The notes: a model not told the origin generated them from the letters alone. Numbered from the stretch's first letter, positions 29,598 to 41,400 are shown. The stretch is DNA of 64,000 nt from Bolinopsis microptera (GCF_026151205.1 NC_087075.1:7830858-7894857), one strand, 5' to 3'. Numbers and translations: made by a program.

Positions 29598-31247
29598 TTA
29601 AAATAATGTTTTTGTCGAAGCATCAATTTTGTATAGCACCTTAAATGTATTAAGAGGATCATTACCACTCATACCAGGTACATCACAATCGATCAGGTCA
29701 ATCCCGCACAACCAAGAAATAGGGTTCAGATAGTGTTGTTCATTGATAACTAGATCAACATACATGTGCATATCTTCTGCTCGGATCTCATCATGAAGGT
29801 GTACTGGTTCGTTCAGATAATCTTCTTTGTCAGTACACAGAGTCACGGTTCTCAATCCAATCTCACTCGGGACGGTTTTAAGAATAAAGCCACAGCCAGG
29901 TAAGGTACACGAGGTGGTTGATGGGTGCCTAAATAGGAACTTGAACTTAGCTTCTTTTGATAAGAGAGAACGTGGCTTACTACACGTGTCCATACAATCA
30001 ATGATAACATACGAGCAATTATCTTCGGTAGTCGAGCAAAATGTTGACCTGTCAATCAAGTATAGCGTATGCCCCCAATTTTTTCCTTGAAACCTCGCAT
30101 GCTTTCCGAGAAATATTGGTGGCAAAAGTGGCCAGCCTCGTTTTTCTGTCATGCCTGTTATCGTTTCTGCCAACAATGACATATCAACATTGCGTCTCTG
30201 CCCTTTATACCATTGGTAATATCTCCATGTCACAATAGCTTCTAATACCATTAATAAACCAGTAACTTTCTTTGACTCAGACAACCAATCCAGTAGCTCC
30301 TTAAATGTGATTTCCCCATCCAGATCATGATACAGGTTGGGTATAATGTTATTTCTAGCTGGTAGCGCTAATGTTGAGGTACCTCCACTCACTTCAGTTC
30401 TCTTTGTCTCGATAGATTCTTTTGGTTCTGTAGTTTCAAGGGACATCAAACTCGTAGCTTTCCGGTGAAGTTGTAATGTCCATTTCATATTGTCTCTCGA
30501 GTCCGAGAGCCCCTCCAATACATCAAACAATTGATCAAAAAGGACCCTGTCCCCCCTTTTACATAGATTGAGGTTACAATTCTCCAGTAGATGTACAGAA
30601 GACACAGGTAGTACCGATCCCTGGACTTTCAACAACTCAGACAGCTGATTACTCAAAGTTTGGACAACATAGTTAACTTCAGTACCAGCTAGCTCTATCA
30701 CCATGTCTAGCTTCTGTGTGGACAGTCTGTCTGCATTCTTTAAATACTCGTCTATAAATTGCTGCTTCCATTTCAATATTTCAATCCTTCTGAAAGCCAC
30801 AAGGAGATAATCTTTAGATGTCAGGTTCTCAAAAACAAATGCTGCCTCTTCAAAGAGATAGAGTAGTTCTGTAAAAGACGGTGTCTTGATCGAGTCAGCA
30901 ACTTTGGTGAAATACTCGGAACATTTTTCAGCCAACCAAGACATTTCAAAAACAGTTGCAATCTTGTTGATGTCCCTAAATATTTCCCGGTTCATTCCCT
31001 CAACTGTTCCAGAATAAGCAGCATCGACGAACAGCTGAACAGCAGCTTCACTGAACTCTAACATGTCTACACTGGTCATGTGAAGTGTGGTTGTCATGTG
31101 ATTGATTACAGGGCTGTTGAAGGAGAGGATCACCGAACTGGCACCCACCTCACCTCCCTCACTTGTGTTTAGTTTAATATTGGAGTGTGTTGGAGATCCT
31201 TTCAGATGTATTCCAAAATCCATTGGTGCAACAACTTTGGGGGCCAT
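29598..31247 (-). CDS. BTB-domain protein, intronless
   Basis: 549 residues in one exon. Residues about 22-115 fit a BTB/POZ fold: after a short strand, a variant of the usual hxAHrxVLaaxSpxF segment reads VGASSVILSFNSPVINHM. Then come FSEAAVQLFVDAAYSGTV (the FxxxLxxhYtgxl helix) and IATVFEMSWLAEKCSEYF (the AxxhxhxxLxxxCxxhh helix). Residues about 120-235 look helical and BACK-like. The C-terminal 230 residues (WRYYQWYKGQ..., a Cys-rich stretch, then a beta-rich end) match nothing I recognise. BTB-BACK proteins often act as Cullin-3 substrate adaptors, but no Kelch or MATH domain is visible, so that is only inference. No introns in a neighbourhood of split genes suggests retroposition or an old single-exon family. 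Confidence 0.8.
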   Translation of the reverse strand: MAPKVVAPMDFGIHLKGSPTHSNIKLNTSEGGEVGASSVILSFNSPVINHMTTTLHMTSVDMLEFSEAAVQLFVDAAYSGTVEGMNREIFRDINKIATVFEMSWLAEKCSEYFTKVADSIKTPSFTELLYLFEEAAFVFENLTSKDYLLVAFRRIEILKWKQQFIDEYLKNADRLSTQKLDMVIELAGTEVNYVVQTLSNQLSELLKVQGSVLPVSSVHLLENCNLNLCKRGDRVLFDQLFDVLEGLSDSRDNMKWTLQLHRKATSLMSLETTEPKESIETKRTEVSGGTSTLALPARNNIIPNLYHDLDGEITFKELLDWLSESKKVTGLLMVLEAIVTWRYYQWYKGQRRNVDMSLLAETITGMTEKRGWPLLPPIFLGKHARFQGKNWGHTLYLIDRSTFCSTTEDNCSYVIIDCMDTCSKPRSLLSKEAKFKFLFRHPSTTSCTLPGCGFILKTVPSEIGLRTVTLCTDKEDYLNEPVHLHDEIRAEDMHMYVDLVINEQHYLNPISWLCGIDLIDCDVPGMSGNDPLNTFKVLYKIDASTKTLF

Positions 31248-31638
31248 AATGATATTCTCTCCCTGAATATATTTTATAAGTTATTTTATTTTTATAAGTT
31301 AAAGAAGATTAACTAATTTAAAATCTTGAAAAATGCACTTAAATGTATTTTTCTTCCAAAACAGGAGGTCAGTTGCCTTTCAGCCAAAAACCAAGTTTAT
31401 TATCAATCTGAGATTTGCAAATAGTTATAAATCATTTCCTTGATAGCCACGCCAACAAAGTTAAACTTGAACAATAAAACAAGTCATTCACACAATAAAA
31501 GTTAAATAAATCTGGTAAAAATCTGTAAAAATTAACTCAATAACGATATAAATTAAAAATAAAGTGTTTTCTGATCAAAGTTTAATTCGTTTACTGAAAC
31601 ATTCCATTAATTTTTAGAAGAGATTCAATAAAATGAAT

Positions 31639-32754
31639 GATCCGCCTAGGCTATCCACTCCGATAATCGTTACCGATAATTATCTCCGATAATTCGTTAA
31701 AAAGGGTTATCTGTTTATCTAGATAAAACATATTTTTATCGGTATAAAAATTCACTAGAAATTACCGAAAAAACTGCCACAATACCGTAAAATTTTAAAG
31801 AAATATTAATGTTTTTTTTTAATAGTATGATAGAAGAGGTAGTTTACTTAAATGTGAGCTACACAAATGTTTATTTACATTTGTATACCTATGGAACTGT
31901 AGAACTGTAGAACTGTAGAACTGTAGAACTGTAGAAGTCTAGAGAAAGTTATTGACATTGTTATCTTGAGGCTAGGGTGCTGGCGTTCTACCTTATAACC
32001 ATTCTGGAGACAGGAACGAGCATGTTACTGTTAACAAGAGTCAAAAATACCGGCAGGGCACTCAATTAAATTCCGTAAGTGTTCTAGGCGTGAAACATTG
32101 TCTTCAGGAGAAGGAATCTGTTGCTCCAAGTTATCCACAGGATAAGGAAACGGTTCACTGAATCACTTTAAATGTTTTACTGTTTCGAGGAGAATTGGTA
32201 TTTGTTGCACTACTGTTCTCAGGAGAAGGAAACCGGTGGTCTACTGTTTTGAAGAGAACTGGTGCACTACTGTTCTCAGGAGAAGGAAACCGTTGGTCTA
32301 CTGTTTTGAAGAGAACTAGTGCGGTACTACTTACTGTTCTCAGGAGAAGGAAACCCTTGGTCTACTGTTTTGTAGAGAACTGGTACACTACTGTTTTTAG
32401 GAGAAGGAAACCGGTGATCTACTGTTTTGAAGAGAACTGGTACACTACTGTTCTTAGGAGAAGACAAACCGTTGGTCTACTGTTTTGAAGAGAACTGGTA
32501 CACTATTGTTCCCCGGAGAAGAAAACTGATGCTCTAATATTTTCAAAAGAAAGGAAGTTGTACTTTAGCAAGATTACTGGTAAACAGTAATAAAAGTCGA
32601 CAATCAGTTTTTGTGAAATTTGGAAAACATTTTGGCTTTGGCCTTCAGCAGAAAAATTATCGGTTTTATCGGTTTTATCTAGATAAAACCTAAATTTTTA
32701 TCTGTTTATCTAGATAAAAGATTTCATACCGATAATGGATAGCCTAGATCCGCC
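31639..32754. mobile_element. hAT-like non-autonomous transposon with 8-bp target duplication
   Basis: Element 31647-32746 (1,100 bp) begins TAGGCTATCCACTCCGATAA and ends in the inverted TAGGCTATCCATTATCGGT. The 8-bp direct repeat GATCCGCC flanks it (31639-31646 and 32747-32754), the length typical of hAT elements. Subterminal TTTATCTAGATAAA palindromes occur at both ends. No transposase is encoded. The homologous flank near 28130 is uninterrupted. Confidence 0.85.
32195..32520 (+). repeat. Tandem repeats of about 57 bp inside the hAT-like element
   Basis: Five to six imperfect units containing TCAGGAGAAGGAAACC and GGTCTACTGTTTTGAAGAGA. Confidence 0.9.
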
Positions 32755-32906
32755 GCATATTATTGTACCATATATACCGGAAACAGTAGTTGCAAACATA
32801 AATTCTGATTGTCGTATTCTGCGTAGTCAGTTCTCAGTATTAAACAGATTACTGACTACACTGTTATATTTCTGATAGGAATGACAGATTCGTTGAAATT
32901 TACATA

Positions 32907-34555
32907 CGGGTATATGGCCCCCAGAATATAGGTCGTTTTTTGAGCACTTAGAAACAGGTGTTAAAACTACTTCTAAGCATGTTTAGGGCTGTAAATATGT
33001 ACATAATAACCCTTTAAATGTTTCTTGGGTAGTTGAAAATAATTATTAGGTTTTTAAGTGTACTTTTTTTTCACCTGTAAAAATACCATTTTTTAACAGG
33101 GCCCCCAGAATATAGGTCCAAACATCTGTTCCTAAGTTGTTCTAAAATTGTCACAAACAGTTATATGCAGTCAGAATATGTTGCTGAGACTGTATTGATG
33201 ATGCCAATGGCTCCAGATACAAAATTGAAAAGGTTTAGAGTATACTTAATAGCAAAAAATCAAAAACTACGGCCCCCAGAATATAGGTATGCAAAAATCG
33301 TCCTCAAATACTCCACCTTCATACATTTTGATGATGCCATCTCTTCAGCATATGTTCTTTAACTGTTTCTCATCACTACCCCACATTCCTTAATGCTCAG
33401 GGTGACAGAGAAAATGCAGAATCTTGGTCGCTATTTTTTTAAAAAAACCTATATTCTGGGGGCCATATACCCGTAATGAGTAAAATCTTTAATTTTACTT
33501 GTTAAAAAGCTTTCATGCACTCATTTAGTAGGGATCTTAACTAAATACTTAAATAAGATTGAAGGAGTGTCAGATATGATTGAGGGGGGCTGTTTTTATC
33601 TGTATCAATACAATGTGCACCTCAATGACTGTAAATCAGACATTTTTGGCCGCCAAATTTTTTTAAAGGCCTAACTCAAAATTCTGTCCCAAAACTTAAG
33701 GTCATGAGACAATTCTACGTTGATTCTGAAAATTTCATGTGAAAATATTGAAACCCTATTGAGTTCTATTGTTTTGAGCGAAGTCAGTTTGAGATATGGG
33801 CGATTTTGTTCATTTTTTGCGATTATTTGAACACAGAATCCACAGTTAGGTAGATATTGAGCTGATAATCATAGAGAATGTGTAATATATGCTTACCTTC
33901 CATATAAAGTTGGTTTCATTCAAAAATATTGATATTAGACCAATTTATGGACCAAAATCGATCAAATTTGGTGCGTATGCCCAAATATGGGCATATGGTT
34001 TTTGTTTTTATCCCATAACTCGGCCAATTTTTATCCAATTTTGATAAAACTTGATATGTGGGTTCAGGAGACTAGTAGCTACAAGTAGAGCATCCCAAAG
34101 CATGGTTTTGGGCATGTTCAGGGTTTTTGACCAACCTATATTCTGGGGGTCGTATAGACCTATATTCTGGGGGCCCGTAAAATTGTGGTGGCCATAACTT
34201 TTTTCCAAATTGTCAGTTTGCAGATGTCTCGATGAAAAGATAGCTTAAAATAATACTTATACTCATACCAGTAGTCTTAATGGCATGTGTTGGACAGATT
34301 TTTGTCATGACAATTTTTCGCCATATTTACCCCTCTAGAAAATGACAACATCGTTTAAATCTTTCGCTGTCATGACCAAATATACCAAAATACCTCATGT
34401 AGGTCCAAAATTTTTATCCAGAAACATAAGTTACATGTTTTACTCCAACCTAGCAGTAACAGATCCCATTAGTATCGCTTATCTTGGTTAGAACTGTATC
34501 CACTAACATGACCTATATTTTGGGGGCCACCTATATTCTGGGGGCCATATACCCG
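32907..34555. mobile_element. Composite TA-target element with CGGGTATATGGCCCCCAG ends
   Basis: Left end CGGGTATATGGCCCCCAG at 32907, inverted at 34538-34555, each flanked by TA. The paralogous flank at 28405-28412 has a single TA and no insert. A further inverted end lies at about 33456-33473, so a 567-bp unit may have been extended or another copy joined. The motif GGCCCCCAGAATATAGGT recurs in both orientations through the element. Non-coding. Confidence 0.8.
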
Positions 34556-34566
34556 TAATATATTAT

Positions 34567-35529
34567 CTAGGGTCCTGTTGCAGCGTGCATACTACGACGA
34601 TGTTTGTCCAGATAATCTTTCCTATAGCACTTATATGAACAACTCTCACATTTGTACGGTTTTTCTCCAGTATGAATCATCAGATGGCGTTTAAGATGTT
34701 GGTTCTCAGTGAAAGACAATGAGCATTCATTGCACTTGTACGGCTTCACTCCAGAATGAGTCATCTGATGTCTGAAAAGATGTGACTTGGTTCCGAAGGA
34801 TGCAGGACAATCACCACATTTATGTGGTTTTTCTCCTAACTCTAAGAGGCGCTTTTTCTTCATTGAAAATTGGGAATACTCCAAATCATATTTATAGATC
34901 TTTTCTCCTGTGTGGAGACGCTGATGCCGGACCAAAGTGCTTTTCGAAGTACATTCATAAGAACATTCCAAACACATTAACATTTTTTCTCGTGTGTGAA
35001 TTTTCTGATGATCAATCAGGCGATTTCTTAAAGGACCAGAATATGAACATTCCTTGCACTTGTAGGTTTTTGCAGAGTGCATAAGGCGGCGATGTTTGAC
35101 AAGACCAGTTTTGGAAGAACACTCACATGGACATTCAGCACACTTGAACGACTTCTCTTCAGCAGGAGTGAAACGACTTATACTCGCATCATGGTGAGCA
35201 ACGAAATTCTTATGAACAATCATGCAGGAAGAATGATCCTCCTTTGCAAGAATTGTTTGCAGCTTCATCACTTCTTCTGTTAGTTTTGACAGGTAAGCCG
35301 GCTTATTTGCAAAAGAGTGCAAACCCTTCCTGATTATATCATTATGATTTTTTTCGATATGTTCAATGAGACAACTTTCATAAAGAAAATGGGCTTCACA
35401 TTTTGGACATATGAAATCATGCGATTTTCCAGTAGGTTGTTCTTCCTCAGTTTTCATTTCCATTGCGATCGGCAGATCAGGGCCCGTATTCATTACTCCG
35501 TTAAGTGAATTTGTACTCTGCATTGGCAT
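34567..35529 (-). CDS. C2H2 zinc-finger protein, family 2, with one degenerate finger
   Basis: I chose the start at 35529 (MPMQSTNS) because an acceptor (CTTTTTGCAG) ends five bases upstream; the longer reading to 35712 runs through what looks like intron. This gives 320 residues. The N-terminal finger (FICPKCEAHFLYE) matches the 27.6-kb copy. After a linker of about 60 residues come six further intact C2H2 fingers and, between the fourth and fifth of the seven intact ones, a degenerate finger where both cysteines read Tyr (YKYDLEYSQ). The last finger ends HRRSMHAATGP as in the 28.4-kb gene. The TA element lies immediately downstream of the stop. Likely a nuclear DNA-binding regulator. Confidence 0.8.
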   Translation of the reverse strand: MPMQSTNSLNGVMNTGPDLPIAMEMKTEEEQPTGKSHDFICPKCEAHFLYESCLIEHIEKNHNDIIRKGLHSFANKPAYLSKLTEEVMKLQTILAKEDHSSCMIVHKNFVAHHDASISRFTPAEEKSFKCAECPCECSSKTGLVKHRRLMHSAKTYKCKECSYSGPLRNRLIDHQKIHTREKMLMCLECSYECTSKSTLVRHQRLHTGEKIYKYDLEYSQFSMKKKRLLELGEKPHKCGDCPASFGTKSHLFRHQMTHSGVKPYKCNECSLSFTENQHLKRHLMIHTGEKPYKCESCSYKCYRKDYLDKHRRSMHAATGP

Positions 35530-35766
35530 ATCCTGCAAAAAGTTATGTAAATCTCTCACTGTATTAACTGTACGAAAAGAAAACACTGAAAAGTAAACAA
35601 TTTCCATATTTATCAGTTTATGAGTTTTAAGAATCACAGAATAAAAGTTGAACCGAATAAATCTTCTCAAGATTATATTCCTTTTTTTTAATTTAAATTG
35701 AATTAACTTCAAGGCTCATCAAACGTTTCTTTCACCAGCAGTTATAATTGCAGCACCATAATACTA

Positions 35767-35999
35767 GGCTTTGCATTCCTAATTATTCACAAGACATTAG
35801 TATATATAATAATTGTGGGTGGCGTCGTCTGCTGACAGTGCTCAATCGGCAGGCCGAGAGCTAGATACAAATTGAAACGACCGGTTGAGTCAGACAAATG
35901 TTTCAATCATGATACAAAACCATGATCGCATCAGTTGTCACTGTTATATATATATAATATATACTATTATGTCCTGTGAATAATTACGAATGCAAAGCC
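35767..35999. mobile_element. MITE with about 40-bp terminal inverted repeats
   Basis: Left end GGCTTTGCATTCCTAATTAT and, inverted, right end GGCTTTGCATTCGTAATTAT; pairing continues through TTCACARGACAT and TAGTATATAT. 233 bp, non-coding, upstream of the zinc-finger gene. No target duplication identified. Confidence 0.85.
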
Positions 36000-36489
36000 A
36001 AACCAAGTTATTACACATTTTTGATCGGCCAGTATATCATTATGCAACTTTTATTATTTATAAAGAAAACATGAGCTCTTGAATAAAGAATTAATGTTGA
36101 AATCATAAAATTATAACGAGTTTAATTGTAAGCACAGGTACACAAGTGTTACAAATATCTGAGTTCAACTTTAATGTTCAACAAAATTAGTCTAATACTA
36201 TATATTAGACTATATAATACGTCTAATTCTATAAATTATAATTATAAATCTAACGAATCTAATGATTATTATAATTTCTAAGTCCTAGCAGAAAACTTAA
36301 ATTCAAAAATCCAAACATATTATTATAAGAAGAAAAGAAAATGAAATCTAGTATACCTACAACTAAACATATTTACAATGGGGATGATTCAAATTATTTG
36401 TCAGCTACGTTTAAAGTATATTTCAATACAATGGCTAAGTATTCACTGTCGCCCCAGAAACTCCCACCCTAAAATCGTGCTAAGATTGG
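36000..36489. other. No gene seen
   Basis: Very AT-rich, with short palindromes such as CTAATACTATATATTAG. Confidence 0.4.
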
Positions 36490-37796
36490 GGTGACTTTTT
36501 TTTTTTTTGTTGGGGACTGGCCCGTGGTACCAGCCAATGTTTACTCAAAAAATATATATAATATCAATGGTAATAAGAAATTCATCCCCGTGGGGCACAT
36601 GCATAAATATAAAATGTAAAGGAAATCTCAAACTATTCAATTTAGATTCTACCTGTAAAGTATGCAATGAAGGTTTATAATTTAAAGTTTTATTTTCCAA
36701 TGGTTAATAGGTAAAGATAAGAAAAGTAAAACAAGACTGAGCACTTCAAAATTTGTAGAATTTGTAACTTGATTTGAAATCGCGGCGATAAAAAAGAATG
36801 TCCTATGTTGGCAGTGTAATTGATGAGATATGCGACGTTTATTGAGTGATGCATAAGTGTGTGCATATAATCTAAGATGTAGAGACAAGGTTATTATCGG
36901 CATTTTGGTTTATGTTACGCTTTGATTTTCTTAGTCCTGTTATACAATATAACATGAAATTAGGCCAATCGTCTTCGATGTTTTCATTTTGCTGATCGAT
37001 GAGCATAGTTTTTATACAAGTTTTGTAAATGTTCAGGTTAAATAGACTAGGCGGGGAAGTTGCTGCAACATTATATCGGTTTATTGCTAATAATGGACCT
37101 TTAAAAAATACTGAGTTGTTGTAAGGGTGTTGACCATACTTTTCTGACCATTGTGTAGTGAGAATAGAATCCAGGTTAGTCTTAAATAATGGTGCACTTT
37201 TGGGAATTGTTTTCTTGAGAGACAATGGTACTAGATTAGGAAAGTTTTTCAATTTATGCATTAAAATGAGTGCGTTCTTTACAATGATACTGTGTACTGT
37301 CAATATTTTATGTGAATAAAAGCCAGACTTGGTACTTGCTGGGGGGATACCGTCCTTGTACCAGTAATTGACGAAACCAGGTAATACTGCTCGAAGGCCC
37401 ATTTTCTGTTTTACAAAAAGCGATTCAATATGAGACTTGGCAGCAAAACCCCATACAAGGCTGCAATAATTAAGGTGTGACTGCACAAAACTTTGATAAA
37501 TTTGAAGACGTGCTTCGAGAGGCAGATATTTTTTAAGTTTGTACATGACTCCTATGTATCTGGACATTTTCATTTTCATGGCAGAAATATGATGGGACCA
37601 GTTTAGTTTATCATCTATTATAACTCCTAAAAAACGGGCTTCTGTTTTTCTCTCAATTGTGACACCAGAAATTGCCACATCACGATAATTAAGATTTCTT
37701 TGTCGAGAGAAGATCATATAATTTGTTTTCTTAAGGTTGAGAGCTAAACCATTATTATCTACCCATTTAACTAAAGCATCGCTAAGAGTATAAGGT
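36490..37796 (-). mobile_element. LINE-C, 5'-truncated non-LTR retrotransposon
   Basis: Only the 3' third survives. The left edge has a run of T at about 36489-36502 that would be a poly(A)-like tail on the element strand. The coding part ends abruptly near 37796, as usual for incomplete reverse transcription. Confidence 0.7.
36872..37796 (-). pseudogene. LINE-C reverse transcriptase, C-terminal fragment
   Basis: The open frame enters from about 37796 (LVKWVDNNGLALNLKKTNYM) and runs to a TGA at 36872. It contains the end of the palm and the thumb (TEARFLGVIIDDKLNWSHHI, HLNYCSLVWGFA). The catalytic YADD is missing through 5' truncation. The remaining frame has no stop codon, so the insertion is fairly recent. 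Confidence 0.85.
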
Positions 37797-37890
37797 TAAG
37801 TTCTAAGGGAGATTGGCAGAGGGCTAAAAGTTTATCTAATCCAGGAAATGTTAAAATGATTGTTATTATGTCCAGGCAATATAATAATAA

Positions 37891-38062
37891 GGGGTCGTTC
37901 ACATATTACGTAATCATTTTTTGGAACATTTTTACCCCCCCCCCCCCCCCCCTCCCTCCGTAATCAGTTTTACACATAGCTATTGTGTCAAAATTACTCT
38001 AGCGTAATCATTCGGAAACCCCCCCCCCCCTCAGCCGATTACGTGATATGTGAACTACCCCC
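37891..38062. mobile_element. MITE with GGGGTCGTTCACATATTACG ends, copy 2
   Basis: Left end GGGGTCGTTCACATATTACG and inverted right end GGGGTAGTTCACATATCACG, with long C tracts (19 and 13 C) inside. Related to the 22499-22746 element. It sits about 95 bp from the truncated 5' end of LINE-C. Confidence 0.85.
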
Positions 38063-38237
38063 AATACTAATAGTGAGTGATTGGTGGGCAGGTTGAATCA
38101 TTTATGTGTGAGAACTAGCAGTAGTAATTTGTTATGAGAGAAACATATTTAATCATAATTACTAACGATTAATATCAAGAATTATAAACTGATGTAAACC
38201 AATATGAAGCTGCAGATAAATTATAAATGGTGCAAAG

Positions 38238-38330
38238 AATAACTAGCAATATTTAACAATACCTAACAATGTCTAGCAATATCTAACAATATCTAACAAC
38301 AGCTAACAACAGCTAACAATATTTAGTACA
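38238..38330 (+). repeat. Short tandem repeat TAACAATATC-type
   Basis: About nine decamer-like units such as AATATCTAACAAT, immediately downstream of the oxidoreductase gene. Confidence 0.85.
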
Positions 38331-38442
38331 ATAACCTAGCATAATAATAATACTTATAAATTGATAAAATCTGACTGTAAAATTCTAACTCTAACTCTAA
38401 AGATAATAACCATGTGTTATTCTGATTCCACTATCTAGCTAA

Positions 38443-41400
38443 TCAACAGAAGTAACCAGCCGGTATCTCCGCTTTGTCCCACACTAGCCCTACAGAGACC
38501 CCCTCTCTAGCTGACTTCTCAGCAGCATCAGCTATCTTAGATACAGCACTGGAGTGTAAGTACGTGATGGGTAACTCTCTAGTTCCGTTCACTACATCTG
38601 GAGTAATTAGTAATTAGTAATTGTTAATTAGTGACTAGTAATTGGTAGTAATTATTAATCAGTAATTAGTGCAACTTAGTAATTCATAATTGGTGAGGGC
38701 TAGTTGAGCGCATTTTTGCCACACTTTTGCCACACTTTTGCCACAAATTCAAGACGTCATAACTCAAAGATCTTAGCAGATATCATACTGAAATTTTGAC
38801 AGCAGTTTCTTCCCAAACAGTAATTTGTGACTACAAAATATGAGCTTGATGTGACGCGTAATACCATAGATACAATACCGAACACAAGGAAAAATTTCAA
38901 AACATGTTAGGTCGATTTTTTCAAAAACTGCCCGAACGATTTTTTAAAAACTTCTACAGCAGTTAGATATGCACTATTTAAAGATTATATCAAATTTTTT
39001 TAAATTTCTATGTCTGGAATCAGAGATATAATGTCAAACACAAGAAAATATTTCAAAAATTACTTTGAGTCGCTTATTGCTCAAAACTGGCCCGAACGAT
39101 TTTTTTTAAATTTTGTCAATACCCTTACCACACCTTTTAAGGTGTTCCTGCAAAGTTTAAAGAAATTTCTATGTCTAGGAGCTGAGATATGGCCCCATCC
39201 TTAATTTGCTGTTTTTCGGCCCATATCTCCGGTTCTAAACATCGAATCTCCATAATTTTTGGACAGTCGCCATATTTTAGGGCATTATTGATACCTACCA
39301 AGTTTCAGACAAATTGGTCGCTTGCTTTCGGCGTGGCACCGATTGCGAGTGGCACAAAACTTATTTTTGTGTTTGACTTCATATCTCAGCTCCTAGACAT
39401 AGAAATGTCTTTAAATTTTGCAGGAACACCTCAAAAGGTATGCTAAGGGTACTGAAAAAATTTAAAGAAAATCGTTCGGGCCAGTTTTGAGCAATAAGCG
39501 ACTCAATTTGTGGCAAATTTTGAAATTTTATGTTTTTAGTTGTGCTTTTGAGGCCCTAAGTCTTTTTGCTGCAACATGGAACTTTTTGAGACTCTCAACA
39601 TATTTGCTGAGGTAATTAGACTACTCCTTGAACTCCTAGAGTCCTAGTAGTCGGTATGAACGGTATGGTTTGAGTCGCGAGAAGTTAAAGTTGGTGTAAA
39701 TCTGCGCCGAGGGAGTGTGGCAGATTTGTGGCAGATTTGCGCTCAACTAGTTCTGTAATTGGTAATTAATAAACAATCTTACCAACAAAATGGTCCATTT
39801 CAGCAGCGTAACTCTCTTCGTACCTGCGCGCGCAATAGAACACAGTTAGCATTATTAATAGCAACACAGCCGAAGAGTTAAATGCAGAATCATGCATACA
39901 TAGTGAGTTTAAAGTGGAAACCAAATAAAAAGCATTTTCTCACCTAGAAGGAAAAGAGTGGTATATAGGAACAGAACTAGATCCACTACTGGTACTGTAA
40001 ACTGCCGTGTTAGGTTTACCATTGTTAGCTTCATACATTGCCTTCATACCAAACACTTCTAGGCGCTGGTCGTAACCGTACGCAGCGAATCTGTTGACGT
40101 TTATTATTCCTAGCGTTCCTGAGAGTAATTAGTAATTAGTAATTAGTAATCATACTTGAGATGTGTTCAGTAGGAATGTAAGAGCGTGCCAATGCCGACT
40201 AATAACTAATTACTAATAACAGCTGTAATATGGAAAACTGACCAGATGGGTATGTAAGGGTTGTGACAACGTTATCATAGTCACCAATCTCAGCTATTTC
40301 TGGAATCTGTGCATTGGCGATCGTGTGGACCTGCAATTTAAGTTGGTCACCGAAGAAAAATTCTGTGAAAAATGTCACATTTTGTTTTAATTTTTCAAAG
40401 CCTTCTCCGGAAATCTGACAGACTGCAGTACCTTAAACGTGTCTTCTGGAAATATCATAATATTTGAACCTGGAATGAACAGAAATGGGAAAACATGATT
40501 TTCCACTTGTAATGCTTTCTCTGGGATGCTTTCTCCGGCCAGAATCAAACTTCAAGTACCTCAATAACTGTGTCTCATACCATCTGAATGATAACTAACC
40601 TGAACTGGCAACTCTCCAAGTACCCAACACTGCATGTCTATATCATGAACCATACAATCGTGAAATATTCCTCCTGATATCTTGAGATAGTCAAGAGAGG
40701 GTAGCGGGCTGTCACGTGATATACTCTTTATTATCTGGATGTGCCCTGCTTCTCCTGAAATATAATATTATGAAACTCATTGTACCAGTCAGCTTAACTG
40801 ATATCAAAAGTCGGTCATACATCCATATCCCAATAGCACTGTCGCGGCACTCTCGTGGCACTATTCCTGGTTATGTTTGGACTGTTCCTTTGAATTGGCA
40901 GCAAGCCAAACACAGATATAAAATGTTCTAGAATATCACAAATACCTAAAAATCAATGTCACACACAGCCACATACCTCTTCTGACCCTAGTCTGAATAT
41001 CAGCGAAAGTAGGATCGTATCTCCTCTGAAACCCGCAGAACAGAGGTTTACCCACCCTCTCAGCTGTCATGTAACAAGTTTTAGTGTCCTCTGGAGTTTC
41101 GCCTATTGGTTTCTCGCTGAAAACTGCTTTTCCTGGAGACAGTGTTATGTTACCACCTGGTTACCACCTAGTTACCACCTAGTTACCACCTAGTTACCAC
41201 CTAGTTACCACCAGAACAGAGGTTTACCCACCCTCTCAGCTGTCATGTAACAAGTTTTAGTGTCCTCTGGAGTTTCGCCTATTGGTTTCTCGCTGAAAAC
41301 TGCTTTACCTGGAGACAATGTTACTGAAGGGAGTTGGGACAAACTCTAAAGAGGAACTGCGAACCCTGACAGGGATATATTATGGAGGGGGTTATCTGGC

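Noticed and set aside
35530-35712. N-terminal extension of the 34.6-kb zinc-finger gene
   Set aside because: An acceptor directly before MPMQ and the matching start in the 27.6-kb paralogue indicate the extension is intron sequence.
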